DNA from: Bacteroidota bacterium
GTDB lineage: Bacteria > Bacteroidota > Bacteroidia > Sphingobacteriales > Sphingobacteriaceae
NCBI GenBank assembly: GCA_013286985.1
Contig: JABDEQ010000035.1
Location: forward strand, 1-25,405
Length of the DNA: 25,405 nucleotides
Direction of reading: 5' to 3'
The notes under the pieces were generated by a model. It did not search any database and was not told the origin of the DNA. It saw only the letters and a list, made by a program, of their open reading frames with translations. Below, piece after piece: positions 1 through 7,360 of the stretch (positions are counted from its first letter, which is position 1; every line of letters begins with the position of its first letter). Position numbers and translations under genes: made by a program.

Positions 1-149
1 TAATTGGTTCAGGTTGCGCAGACTTTATAGACCTTAAAATTCTCAAAAATTTTCCGGCTTCGCCGAAGAGAATTAGCCGGGTTGCGGATTTTTTTGGAAA
101 TTGTTAATAAAAATAAGCCCGGCATTTTGCGGGATAAAAAGAGTGGAAA
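1..149. other. Left-edge non-coding stretch or tail of an unseen gene
   Basis: No gene is recognised here. One + strand frame is open from the window edge to a TAA at 105-107 (about 34 codons, ending in residues ISRVADFFGNC). It could be the end of an upstream gene, but the stretch is too short and unrecognised to call. CCGGCT at 54-59 and AGCCGG at 75-80 can pair loosely, with no clear terminator form. A GCATTTTG sequence at 122-129, about 20 nt before thiL, weakly resembles a Bacteroidota -7 box. Confidence 0.2.
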
Positions 150-1202
150 ATGGCATTATTTGATAATAAAGACAGGACGAATATTGAAGAGTTAGGTGAA
201 TTTGGCCTGATAAGTCATCTTACAAAAAACATAAAACTAACCCAAAAAAGCACCATAAAAGGCGTTGGCGATGATGCCGCTGTACTGGATTTTGAGGGTA
301 AAAAAACCCTGATTTCTACCGATTTATTGTTAGAAGGTATCCATTTTGATTTAGCTTATACGCCGCTTAAACACCTGGGTTACAAAGCTATACAAGTAAA
401 CCTGAGCGATATTTATGCCATGAACGGAACGGCATCGCAGGTTACAGTTTCTATTGGTATTTCGAGCAAATTTCCGCTGGATGCTGTTGAAGAACTATAT
501 GAAGGGATTTACCTGGCTTGCGATAATTATAATGTTGATTTGGTGGGCGGTGATACCTCATCATCCAAACAGGGCCTGGTCATCAGCGTAACCTCTATTG
601 GCTATGCCGATGAAAAAGATGTGGTTTACCGTAATGGTGCCGAAGAGGGCGATTTGATTTGTGTATCTGGCGATTTAGGCGGTGCCTATGTTGGCCTGCA
701 ATTACTGGAACGCGAAAAGTTGGTTTATTTAGAGAATCCTAATATTCAACCCGACCTGGAAGGGAAAGACTATATTGTTGAACGCCAGCTGAAACCCGAG
801 GCCCGCAGGGATATTGTTGATTTATTAAAAGAGATCAATGTAAAACCTACGGCTATGATTGATATTTCTGACGGCCTGGCGTCCGAAATTCTGCACATCT
901 GCAAACAAAGCAACAAGGGCTGTAATTTGTACGAGGAAAAGATCCCGCTGGACCCGATGACTTTTGAAACAGCCCGCGAGTTTAACCTCGACCCTACCGT
1001 GTGCGCACTGAGTGGTGGCGAAGACTACGAGCTGTTATTTACCGTTAAACAAGCCGACTACGACCAAATTAAGTTTAAAATGGACATCACCATTATTGGC
1101 TACATCACGGAGCCCGCAGCAGGCTGTAACCTCATCACAAAAAGCGGCAACCAGCACCCGTTAACTGCACAAGGATGGAACGCGTTTAAAAAGCAGGAAT
1201 AG
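150..1202 (+). CDS. thiL: Thiamine-monophosphate kinase ThiL
   Basis: ThiL phosphorylates thiamine monophosphate with ATP to thiamine diphosphate, the last step of cofactor synthesis, in the cytosol. The 350-residue product has the family signature in order: GVGDDAAVL (38-46, Mg/ATP binding), STDLLLEGIHFDL (56-68), NLSDIYAMNG (84-93), LVGGDTSSS (131-139), an IDISDGLASE segment near 240 and SGGEDYELLF near 290. All are in their usual places for the PurM/ThiL fold. Length is normal for the family, and the ATG at 150 gives a typical N-terminus. No TPP riboswitch is obvious in the 149 nt upstream. The next gene begins 270 nt downstream, beyond a long palindromic repeat, so thiL is probably monocistronic or the last gene of its unit. 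Family assignment is firm. Confidence 0.95.
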   Translation: MALFDNKDRTNIEELGEFGLISHLTKNIKLTQKSTIKGVGDDAAVLDFEGKKTLISTDLLLEGIHFDLAYTPLKHLGYKAIQVNLSDIYAMNGTASQVTVSIGISSKFPLDAVEELYEGIYLACDNYNVDLVGGDTSSSKQGLVISVTSIGYADEKDVVYRNGAEEGDLICVSGDLGGAYVGLQLLEREKLVYLENPNIQPDLEGKDYIVERQLKPEARRDIVDLLKEINVKPTAMIDISDGLASEILHICKQSNKGCNLYEEKIPLDPMTFETAREFNLDPTVCALSGGEDYELLFTVKQADYDQIKFKMDITIIGYITEPAAGCNLITKSGNQHPLTAQGWNAFKKQE

Positions 1203-1250
1203 ATTTTTTTTCTGCACGTTCTTGCAATTATATATTGAGGCTTCTTCGTA

Positions 1251-1384
1251 CGTCCTTGCGAGGTACGAAGCAATCCATAAGCTATGCAGATAAAGAAGAT
1301 GGATCTTATTAGATGATTCATTAAAAGATAATGCTGTTTCGGGGATGATCCTTTGTAGAGATTGCTTCGTACCTCGCAATGACG
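1251..1384. repeat. Long inverted repeat, class II (TTGCGAGGTACGAAGCAATC arms)
   Basis: The 25-nt arms at 1251-1275 and 1360-1384 are complementary at 24 of 25 positions. The left arm contains CTTGCGAGGTACGAAGCAAT and the right arm its reverse complement. They enclose an 84-nt spacer. It lies between thiL (ends 1202) and the exported protein at 1473. Palindromic intergenic repeats with a similar core are, to my knowledge, common in Sphingobacteriaceae genomes; only one copy is in this window. The arms read as FPLTSLRGTKQS in one minus-strand frame, a source of false ORFs. It may also act as a 3'-end structure for thiL. Confidence 0.75.
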
Positions 1385-1472
1385 TGAGCGGAAATGCAGT
1401 CCCAAAACACAAAAAAAATTAATTTGTAATTTTCTCTGTATCAATGCGTCTAAACTGAAAAACCCCTACCCA

Positions 1473-2315
1473 ATGAAAAAAATCACAGTATTGCTGCTTT
1501 TATTTATTGCTGTAAAAGCTAGCGCACAAAAATCTGTTTTATTTAAAATGAAGTATTTGCCGCAGCATACTTACAACATTTTAATGAATATGAAAGGTAA
1601 CATTAAAGCAGATTTGAGTGGAAATCAGGAGATATTAGAAAAGCTCAAAGAGCAGGGAATTACCATGCCTTTAGCAGCAGTTATATCTGCAAAAACTACC
1701 GGAACAACAAAAACCGGTGTATTAGCCGCGGACAATAGCTTTCCCCTGGCTATGACGTTCCAGGTAGAGCAACCCAGCATGATCCTAAACGGGAAGAGCA
1801 CACCAATTCCTATGCAGCAGAAACCGGCGACAACGATTTATGCTCATATTTTGTCTGATGGAACAATAAAAGGAGATTCTATAAGTGGAAAAAAGGGGGA
1901 TACTACTTCTGGAAAATCCGCGTTGAAAATGATGAACACAGTGCAAAAACAAATAAAATTTCCTGATCACCCGATGCACGTGGGCGAAAGCTTTACCCAG
2001 GATATCCCATTTAATATGCCAATGAATATGGGCACCAAAAGCGTAGAGTTAAAAACGGTTTATACCCTGGTAAGTATTACCGGCGGCAAAGCTTATTTTG
2101 ATATGACGCAAACCATTGATATGAAGATGAATGTTCAACAATCCCAGCTTAACATTACCGGAGCCGGAACAGGCAAAATGGTTTACAGTATAAAAGATAA
2201 CTTCCCCATTAGCTATGCGTCATCAATCAATATGAATGTAAACGGGGACGTGAGCTCGGTGGATGTGAATGGTACCTTTGAATTGAATATGGATTTTAAA
2301 TACGATATTAATTGA
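1473..2315 (+). CDS. Exported protein of unknown function
   Basis: This 280-residue protein starts with a clear Sec signal peptide (MKKITVLLLLFIAVKASAQ, cleavage expected after SAQ), so the mature chain should be periplasmic or outer-membrane associated. The remainder is rich in alternating hydrophobic/polar stretches (for example KSVELKTVYTLVSI and GKAYFDMTQTIDMKMNV), suggesting a beta-rich fold. Residues 110-160 carry a Lys/Gly/Ser-rich linker with SISGKKGDTTSGKS. I see no catalytic motif, lipobox or transmembrane segment. It resembles uncharacterised secreted Bacteroidota proteins, possibly of the DUF6263 type, but I cannot confirm that. It is flanked on both sides by palindromic repeats and shares no operon with its neighbours. 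Coding status is well supported by the signal peptide and length. Confidence 0.8.
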   Translation: MKKITVLLLLFIAVKASAQKSVLFKMKYLPQHTYNILMNMKGNIKADLSGNQEILEKLKEQGITMPLAAVISAKTTGTTKTGVLAADNSFPLAMTFQVEQPSMILNGKSTPIPMQQKPATTIYAHILSDGTIKGDSISGKKGDTTSGKSALKMMNTVQKQIKFPDHPMHVGESFTQDIPFNMPMNMGTKSVELKTVYTLVSITGGKAYFDMTQTIDMKMNVQQSQLNITGAGTGKMVYSIKDNFPISYASSINMNVNGDVSSVDVNGTFELNMDFKYDIN

Positions 2316-2358
2316 TGAGTTAGGTGTTGTTCAAAGACGTGATTCATACTCACCCGCA

Positions 2359-2462
2359 TGTCATTTCGAACGATAGAGAGAAAACTTTTGCGCCAAATAA
2401 GCTTTACGTCATACTTGCCGCTCGCAAAAGTTTTCTCCTCGGTACCCTCGTTCGAAATGACA
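2359..2462. repeat. Long palindromic repeat, class I, copy A
   Basis: This is a 104-bp palindrome. Its terminal 15-nt arms TGTCATTTCGAACGA (2359-2373) and TCGTTCGAAATGACA (2448-2462) are perfectly complementary. An inner arm pair pairs AGAGAAAACTTTTGCG with CGCAAAAGTTTTCTC. The right side carries CTCCTCGGTACCCTCG between the inner and outer arms; the left side has the shorter GATAGAGAG. It is therefore in the opposite orientation to copies at 11847-11956 and 14265-14389. It sits between the exported protein (ends 2315) and the GIY-YIG gene (2587). A minus-strand ORF across it is an artefact. Confidence 0.85.
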
Positions 2463-2574
2463 TAGTTTGAGAAGATATGCTTATCGTAGTCGTTCTTTTC
2501 CGGAGTTAAACAGCCACAGTCTATCATCCCGCATAGACCAACTTGCATATAGCTAAATCATTCAAAAAAATTTA

Positions 2575-2582
2575 TTATTTTG
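2575..2582 (+). promoter_or_regulatory. Candidate -7 box (TTATTTTG) of the GIY-YIG gene
   Basis: TTATTTTG matches 5 of the 6 fixed positions of the Bacteroidota -7 consensus TAnnTTTG. It ends only 4 nt before the ATG at 2587. Transcription normally begins about 5-7 nt past this box, so the mRNA would be leaderless or nearly so. No clear TTTG -33 partner was found. Confidence 0.4.
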
Positions 2583-2586
2583 CAAT

Positions 2587-2892
2587 ATGGATTCTAAAAA
2601 AGGCTGCTGCGTTTATATCACTACTAATGTATCGCATAGTGTTTTATACACAGGGGTTACTTCTGATATTGTAAGAAGGGTTTTTTACCACAAAAGCAAA
2701 ACATATCCCAATAGCTTTACAGCAAAATACGATTGTGCCAAGCTGGTATATTTCGCCTTTTATCCCACTATTGAAGAGGCAATTGCCGCCGAAAAAGTTA
2801 TAAAAGGCGGCGATAGGGAACATAAAATACAAATCATCAATGCACTTAACCCCCAATGGGAAGAGTTATATGATGATTTGACTAAGGATTGA
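2587..2892 (+). CDS. GIY-YIG domain protein, stand-alone (UPF0213-like)
   Basis: This 101-residue protein is a single GIY-YIG nuclease-type domain. Visible features are the paired strands VYITTN and LYTGVT (the GIY/YIG equivalents, about 9-14 and 20-25), then an arginine pair in DIVRRVFYHK (about 28-37). The later helix IEEAIAAEKVIKG (near 60) holds the glutamate expected at the metal-binding site. The region is usually followed by a conserved YYE-like segment, here LVYFAFYPT. The protein matches the size of the small stand-alone GIY-YIG proteins common in Bacteroidota. Their physiological role is mostly unknown; DNA repair or nicking is an inference from the fold. The gene ends 2 nt from the stop of rmuC on the other strand. 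Confidence 0.88.
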   Translation: MDSKKGCCVYITTNVSHSVLYTGVTSDIVRRVFYHKSKTYPNSFTAKYDCAKLVYFAFYPTIEEAIAAEKVIKGGDREHKIQIINALNPQWEELYDDLTKD

Positions 2893-2894
2893 GC

Positions 2895-4259
2895 CTACTC
2901 GTCCCCAATATATTTCTGATCTATTTGCTTGTTAGCCTTCGCGCCGAGGCTTTTTATTTTTTCGGCGGTTTTGGTGAGGTTGCCGCTGCCCTCAACCAGT
3001 TTATTGAGGGCACTGTCGTATGCATTTTGGCTCAGTTTTATGTTTTTGCCGATGCTTTCCATATCGCCCACAAAACCAACAAATTTATCGTACATGTTGC
3101 CACTTAGCCGGGCAATTTCCAAAACATTGCGGTTTTGGCGCTCCTGTTTCCAGATGCTGGCTATGGTTCGCAGTGTGGCTAGCAAGGTTGACGGACTTAC
3201 AATAACCACCCGCTTATCCCACGCATCACTAAACAATTCGGCATCAATTTGCACCGCAAAGCTGAAGGATGATTCTATCGGCACAAAAAGCAACACAAAA
3301 TCGGGCGAATTGATCTGGTACAGATCATGATAGTTTTTGGATGACAGGTTAAGCACATGCGCGCGGATTGATTCGACATGTGCTTTTGAATATAATTTAC
3401 GATCCTCTTCGGTTTCGGCATTTACCAAACGTTCATAAGCGATTAATGATACTTTTGAATCGATAATCAAATGCTTATCATCCGGCAGATCAATAATGGC
3501 ATCGGGTTGTAGCCGACTGCCGTCCACCCCATTCAGGCTGGCCTGCAAACGGTATTCACGGTCTTTCACCAGGCCAGATCGTTCTAAAACTTTCTCTAAT
3601 ATCACCTCGCACCAGTTGCCTTGCTTTTTGTTGTCGCCTTTTAGAGCTTTGGTCAAATTTTGCGCTTCATCGCTAATCTGTTTGTTAAGTGCCATCAGCA
3701 GGGTTATCTCTCCGCGCAAAACATTTCTTTCGTCTGATTCAGCTTTGTAAACCTTATCTACCTTATCTTCAAAAGCTTTAATGTTTTCCTTTAGCGGGTT
3801 AAGTAAAATATCCAGATTGGTGCGGTTGGTTTCGATAAAGTTTTTTGATTTTTCGTCGAGCAGTTTATTGGCGATGTTCTGAAACTCGCGCTGAAAATTA
3901 TCGCGGATCTGCTCTACCTCTATCTTTTGCTCCTGAATTTTTTCCTGCTGCGATTTGTAGTATGATCGTGCACTTTCTAATGATTGATTGGCCGCGGCCA
4001 GTTGGGTGCGTTCGTAAAGCAGCTCATCCTGCAGCCGCCCTTTTTCTTCTTTCAGCAGATTGGTGATACTTTCTTTTTCGGCGATGATGCCCAGGGCATA
4101 TTGCTGCGCTTTTGCCAGCTCAATATTCAGCTGGTTGTTTTCATTTTTTAACCGGGTTATATCATCGGCAGAAACACCGTCTGCTTTGGGCTTTTTCAAA
4201 AATAAAAAAACAGCAATTAAAAGAATAGCTATTGCAGCGGCGAGAATATACACATCCAT
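2895..4259 (-). CDS. rmuC: RmuC-family DNA recombination protein
   Basis: The 454-residue product has the standard RmuC layout. An N-terminal membrane anchor (about 4-22, AAAIAILLIAVFLFL) is followed by a long Gln/Glu/Lys-rich coiled coil (about 30-140). The RmuC nuclease-like domain (about 180-400) includes GNWCEVILEKVLERSGL, then DAIIDLPDDKHLIIDSKVSL and FVLLFVPIESSF. The IIDSK motif fits the PD-(D/E)XK-like core proposed for the family. In E. coli RmuC limits recombination at short inverted repeats; here the role is by family. The start at 4259 is directly before the anchor. It is the second minus-strand gene after the TPR gene, but a terminator lies between them and it has its own -7 box. 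It is convergent with the GIY-YIG gene, separated by 2 nt. Confidence 0.93.
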   Translation of the reverse strand: MDVYILAAAIAILLIAVFLFLKKPKADGVSADDITRLKNENNQLNIELAKAQQYALGIIAEKESITNLLKEEKGRLQDELLYERTQLAAANQSLESARSYYKSQQEKIQEQKIEVEQIRDNFQREFQNIANKLLDEKSKNFIETNRTNLDILLNPLKENIKAFEDKVDKVYKAESDERNVLRGEITLLMALNKQISDEAQNLTKALKGDNKKQGNWCEVILEKVLERSGLVKDREYRLQASLNGVDGSRLQPDAIIDLPDDKHLIIDSKVSLIAYERLVNAETEEDRKLYSKAHVESIRAHVLNLSSKNYHDLYQINSPDFVLLFVPIESSFSFAVQIDAELFSDAWDKRVVIVSPSTLLATLRTIASIWKQERQNRNVLEIARLSGNMYDKFVGFVGDMESIGKNIKLSQNAYDSALNKLVEGSGNLTKTAEKIKSLGAKANKQIDQKYIGDE

Positions 4260-4276
4260 TTTGATAAAAATATTAG

Positions 4277-4284
4277 CAAAACTA
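4277..4284 (-). promoter_or_regulatory. Candidate -7 box (TAGTTTTG) of rmuC
   Basis: Read on the minus strand, TAGTTTTG matches all six fixed positions of TAnnTTTG. It ends 17 nt before the rmuC ATG and lies just after the terminator of the upstream TPR gene, which supports a separate rmuC transcript. Confidence 0.45.
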
Positions 4285-4303
4285 AGGTATGAAATTAGTG
4301 ATT

Positions 4304-4346
4304 AAAAAAATTATAGCGATGGGTTTTAAACCCATCGCTATAATTT
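4304..4346 (-). terminator. Intrinsic terminator of the TPR gene, overlapping its stop codon; copy 1 of the 29-bp palindrome
   Basis: A perfect palindrome covers 4308-4346 with 19-nt arms around a single centre base at 4327 (arm core ATAGCGATGGGTTT). Read on the minus strand, the hairpin begins inside the TAA stop of the TPR gene (4345-4347) and is followed by a run of seven T. That is the classical form of a rho-independent terminator. The inner 29 bp (4313-4341) is repeated exactly at 18442-18470. Confidence 0.8.
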
Positions 4347-5433
4347 AATTATTACAATATTTAGAGATATTGTCGCCGGCCTGGTCGCTGCCCAGTTCAA
4401 GTGCCTTTTTAAAATCCATACAGGCGTGTTTGTAATCTTTTAACTGCACCATAATAACGCCACGGTTATTGTAGGCATCGGCAAATTTAGGGTCAATTTT
4501 TATAGCTGTATCGTAATCTTTAACAGCTCCGTCAAAATCACCAAGGTTACTTTTTGCCAGTCCCCGGTTTAAATAAGCGGCAGTATATTTTTTATCAATT
4601 TTTATACTGATGGTATAATCGTCAATCGCCGTTTTGTAATCTTCCAGGTTAAACTCATTATTTCCGCGTTCATAATAACCATCCGGATCTTTGGGTTGCA
4701 GGTTAATGTATTCGGTGCAGTCGTCAACAGCATCGGCATAAATATTAAGCTTGGCTCTTGCCAGTGCCCGGTTATAATAAGCGTTGGCATAGCTGGGATC
4801 AATGGTGATGGCTTTGGTATCGTCCAATATTTCGCCTGCATAATCCTGCATGTCATATTTCACAATACCCCGTGAATACCAGGCATTTAAAAAGTTGGGG
4901 TTGAGTGTAATAGCGGTATTATAATCGACAATGGCTCCTTTAAAATCTTGCCCTATGCGTTTGGTGTCGCCCCGGTTACTGTAAAAAACCGGGTCTTTTG
5001 GGCTCAGTAATACCGCCTGGTTTAAATCGGCCAGTGATCCTTTTAAATCCTTTTTTTGTTTGGCCAGCCCCCTGTTGTTGAATGCCGATGCGTTGTTTGG
5101 GTTTAATTTTATTACCAGCGAGTAATCTTCAATAGCATCATCGTAATTATTGAGCGCATATTTTGTGCGGCCACGTTCCAGGTAGGCATCTTCATATTTA
5201 GCGTTTAAAATAATAGCGCTATCCAGATCAGTTAAGGCGCCGGTATAATCTTTCAGCTTAAATTTTGTGCTGCCTCTTTTATAATAAGCGGTACTATTGC
5301 CCGGCTGCTGAACAATGGTTTTACTAAAAAATTTAACAGAATCGGCATACAAAGCGCTATCGCTTTTTGCTGCTGATGGTTGTGATTGGGCAAGCAGGGG
5401 AATGAAAAATACAACAAGTAAAAATTTTTTCAT
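4345..5433 (-). CDS. Exported tetratricopeptide-repeat protein
   Basis: This 362-residue protein begins with a signal peptide (MKKFLLVVFFIPLLAQSQ), so it should be periplasmic. Nine consecutive TPR units of 34 residues fill almost all of the mature chain, from about residue 46 to 350. Each has the pattern AY.NRG.AK..L.DY..A..DY..AI..DP. The units are unusually regular and Asp-rich at the second helix. No enzymatic domain is present, so the protein is probably a protein-protein scaffold; its partner cannot be told from the sequence. A hydrophilic C-terminus ends in ISKYCNN. It lies downstream of gldH with a 68-nt gap and could be read with it. Its stop codon is inside a strong terminator hairpin. 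Family is certain; specific role unknown. Confidence 0.9.
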   Translation of the reverse strand: MKKFLLVVFFIPLLAQSQPSAAKSDSALYADSVKFFSKTIVQQPGNSTAYYKRGSTKFKLKDYTGALTDLDSAIILNAKYEDAYLERGRTKYALNNYDDAIEDYSLVIKLNPNNASAFNNRGLAKQKKDLKGSLADLNQAVLLSPKDPVFYSNRGDTKRIGQDFKGAIVDYNTAITLNPNFLNAWYSRGIVKYDMQDYAGEILDDTKAITIDPSYANAYYNRALARAKLNIYADAVDDCTEYINLQPKDPDGYYERGNNEFNLEDYKTAIDDYTISIKIDKKYTAAYLNRGLAKSNLGDFDGAVKDYDTAIKIDPKFADAYNNRGVIMVQLKDYKHACMDFKKALELGSDQAGDNISKYCNN

Positions 5434-5501
5434 GCTTGAAGCACAGGGATTTAAGCCGAATGTAATAAGTATTTTACAAAAAACAAAAAGCCGGGTAATA
5501 T

Positions 5502-5984
5502 TTACTGCGCCTTTTCGACTCTTAAACCAACGTCATTAACTTCATGCAGGGGATTATCGCGCATGTTTTGCTCAACGGTAAAGGTATAGGTGCCTTTTGC
5601 CGGGAATTTATAATTGGTTTGAAACGGCAATTGGTAATTGTACAAATTACCCGACCCTGTTCCCAGCCATTCGCCGGCTTTGTTGGCCAGCTTTATTTCG
5701 TAGCGACGTATTTTTGTTTTCTTATCAGGATTGATGCGGGTAATAAGCACAAACATATTGGAGTACTTATAATCGGCCGTAACCCGCAGGTTCATGTATA
5801 AATTATAAGGAATTTTTTCGTCGTCAATTTGAACCTTAAAGTTAAACTTGTTGTTATAGGTCCAATTATGATCAGCAACCTGGCTGTGCTGATCAATAAT
5901 GGCGTTTTTATCGGTACAACTGGTTTGTGATAGCAGCAAAGCCGCAAATACCGGAAAGAAAAATAGTTTAAATACCCGTTTCAT
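5502..5984 (-). CDS. gldH: Gliding motility lipoprotein GldH
   Basis: The 160-residue product begins with a lipoprotein signal (MKRVFKLFFFPVFAALLLSQ) and lipobox TSC at Cys23. It continues with the GldH family body: a beta-rich domain with HNWTYNNKFNFKVQIDD, then YNLYMNLRVTADYKYSNMFV, and ending with PLHEVNDVGLRVEKAQ. GldH is needed for gliding and type IX secretion in Flavobacterium johnsoniae. Non-gliding Bacteroidota also keep it, so it is not proof of motility here. The start codon shares one base with the ricT stop (TAATGA on the minus strand), a clear sign of translational coupling. The holB-ricT-gldH order recurs, to my knowledge, in other Bacteroidota. Confidence 0.9.
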   Translation of the reverse strand: MKRVFKLFFFPVFAALLLSQTSCTDKNAIIDQHSQVADHNWTYNNKFNFKVQIDDEKIPYNLYMNLRVTADYKYSNMFVLITRINPDKKTKIRRYEIKLANKAGEWLGTGSGNLYNYQLPFQTNYKFPAKGTYTFTVEQNMRDNPLHEVNDVGLRVEKAQ

Positions 5985-7345
5985 TATTGATTATCTGGAG
6001 TGCCTCCCGTGTTTTTATCACCGCGGTTATCGGGGCGGTTTTTGTTTCGGTTATGGCGGAATTTTTTGTGTTTGTTAGGATTATTACTTTTAACCTCGCC
6101 GTCGGGCCGCTCCGCGGCAATAGGTTTTACTTGTTGCGGGTTTTGTACAGGCGCTGCTGCCTGAACCCTTTGCGGTGCATTTTCCTGCTGGCCGTTTGAT
6201 TTGTTCTTGTTGCGATTTTTGTTTTTCTTCTTATTGTTGCTGTTGTTATTACGACGCTCATCTAAACGGGTTAAGCTATCCTGGCCCACAACGTTTTCGT
6301 AATCTAAAATTTTAACCGGCTTGGTTTCAATTTCTACTACTTCTCCCAAATCAGGCGGAATAATGCCGTCCTTGTTCATCTTTTGTATTTCTTTAACCCG
6401 GTCAAGCGTTAGCGGCACCCACGATTCTTCGCGCGGATAACTAAACCACATCATTTTTTTAAAGATGTCGGTTTTTTGCAAACGGGCATCGCCCTTTTCG
6501 GTTTTTAAAACATTTACATTATCAGGGATGTATTTAAGCGCATCCATGTAAGTATCCAGCTCATAGTTAAGGCAGCATTTAAGTTTACCGCACTGGCCGG
6601 CCAGTTTTAAAGTATTTAGCGATAGGTTTTGATATCGGGCAGCCGAGGTTGAAACCGTTTTAAAATCGGTAAGCCAGGTAGAGCAGCAAAGCTCACGACC
6701 GCAGGAGCCAATACCACCTAAACGACTTGCTTCCTGCCTCATGCCTATCTGCCGCATTTCAATACGAATGCGAAACTGCTCGGCCATTTTCTTAATCAGC
6801 TCCCTAAAATCAACGCGGCCTTCGGCCGTATAATAAAAAGTGGCCTTAGTTTTATCGCCCTGGTAGTCCACATCGCTTAGCTTCATGCTCAGGTTGAGCT
6901 GTAGAGCCAGCGTGCGCGATTTATGCATGGTTTCCCATTCCAAATCTTTTGCGGCTTTCCATTTTTCCACATCGGCCACGGTGGCTTTGCGGTATATTTT
7001 TTTGGCTACATCTTCTTCCTTAACGCGGCGTTTGGTCATTTGCATGCGCACCAGTTCGCCGGTTATGGAAACATGGCCCACATCGTAACCGCCGGTAGCG
7101 GCTTCAACAACTACCAGTTCACCCGCCTCAAGGTAAATGTTATCATTATTAAGGTAAAATTCTTTGCGTGATCCTTTAAACTTTACTTCAACAATATTAA
7201 AAGGCTTATAATTAGTTGGCATATCCATGTGCGAAAGCCAATCGTAAACATCCAGTTTGCTGCAACCATTGGTAAGGCATGAGCCATTACTTTTGCAGCC
7301 CGCAGGTGAGCATCCGCCCCCCGTTGAGCAACTTCCACATCCCAT
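5984..7345 (-). CDS. ricT: RicT/YaaT-type PSP1-domain protein with Cys-rich N-terminus
   Basis: The 453-residue protein contains the PSP1 domain (about 50-290) with two conserved cysteine motifs: CGRELCC (215-221) and CGKLKCC (252-258). These are the RicT/YaaT signature; in Bacillus subtilis RicT belongs to the RicAFT complex, which binds Fe-S clusters and promotes RNase Y-dependent RNA processing. An extra N-terminal cluster has cysteines at 3, 6, 12, 17, 23 and 28 in a Gly/Ser-rich setting, so further metal binding is possible. The tail from about 364 is low-complexity Asn/Lys-rich (NNNSNNKKKNKNRNKNK and similar), probably disordered and possibly RNA-binding. The gene starts 15 nt after holB, echoing the holB-yaaT linkage of Firmicutes, and its stop overlaps the gldH start. 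No RicA or RicF partner is seen in the window. Confidence 0.9.
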   Translation of the reverse strand: MGCGSCSTGGGCSPAGCKSNGSCLTNGCSKLDVYDWLSHMDMPTNYKPFNIVEVKFKGSRKEFYLNNDNIYLEAGELVVVEAATGGYDVGHVSITGELVRMQMTKRRVKEEDVAKKIYRKATVADVEKWKAAKDLEWETMHKSRTLALQLNLSMKLSDVDYQGDKTKATFYYTAEGRVDFRELIKKMAEQFRIRIEMRQIGMRQEASRLGGIGSCGRELCCSTWLTDFKTVSTSAARYQNLSLNTLKLAGQCGKLKCCLNYELDTYMDALKYIPDNVNVLKTEKGDARLQKTDIFKKMMWFSYPREESWVPLTLDRVKEIQKMNKDGIIPPDLGEVVEIETKPVKILDYENVVGQDSLTRLDERRNNNSNNKKKNKNRNKNKSNGQQENAPQRVQAAAPVQNPQQVKPIAAERPDGEVKSNNPNKHKKFRHNRNKNRPDNRGDKNTGGTPDNQ

Positions 7346-7360
7346 AATTAATTTGATATA

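Noticed and set aside
1..149. TPP riboswitch before thiL
   Set aside because: No CTGAGA / ACCTGATCTGG-type core motifs of the THI element are seen.
1100..1444. Two minus-strand ORFs after thiL
   Set aside because: They read across the class II inverted repeat and antisense to the thiL end; the peptide FPLTSLRGTKQS is a repeat product.
2213..2548. Minus-strand ORF of 111 codons with VISNEGTEEKTFA
   Set aside because: It runs through class I palindrome copy A and into the 3' end of the exported-protein gene. The same peptide recurs from copy C, so it is repeat translation, not a gene.
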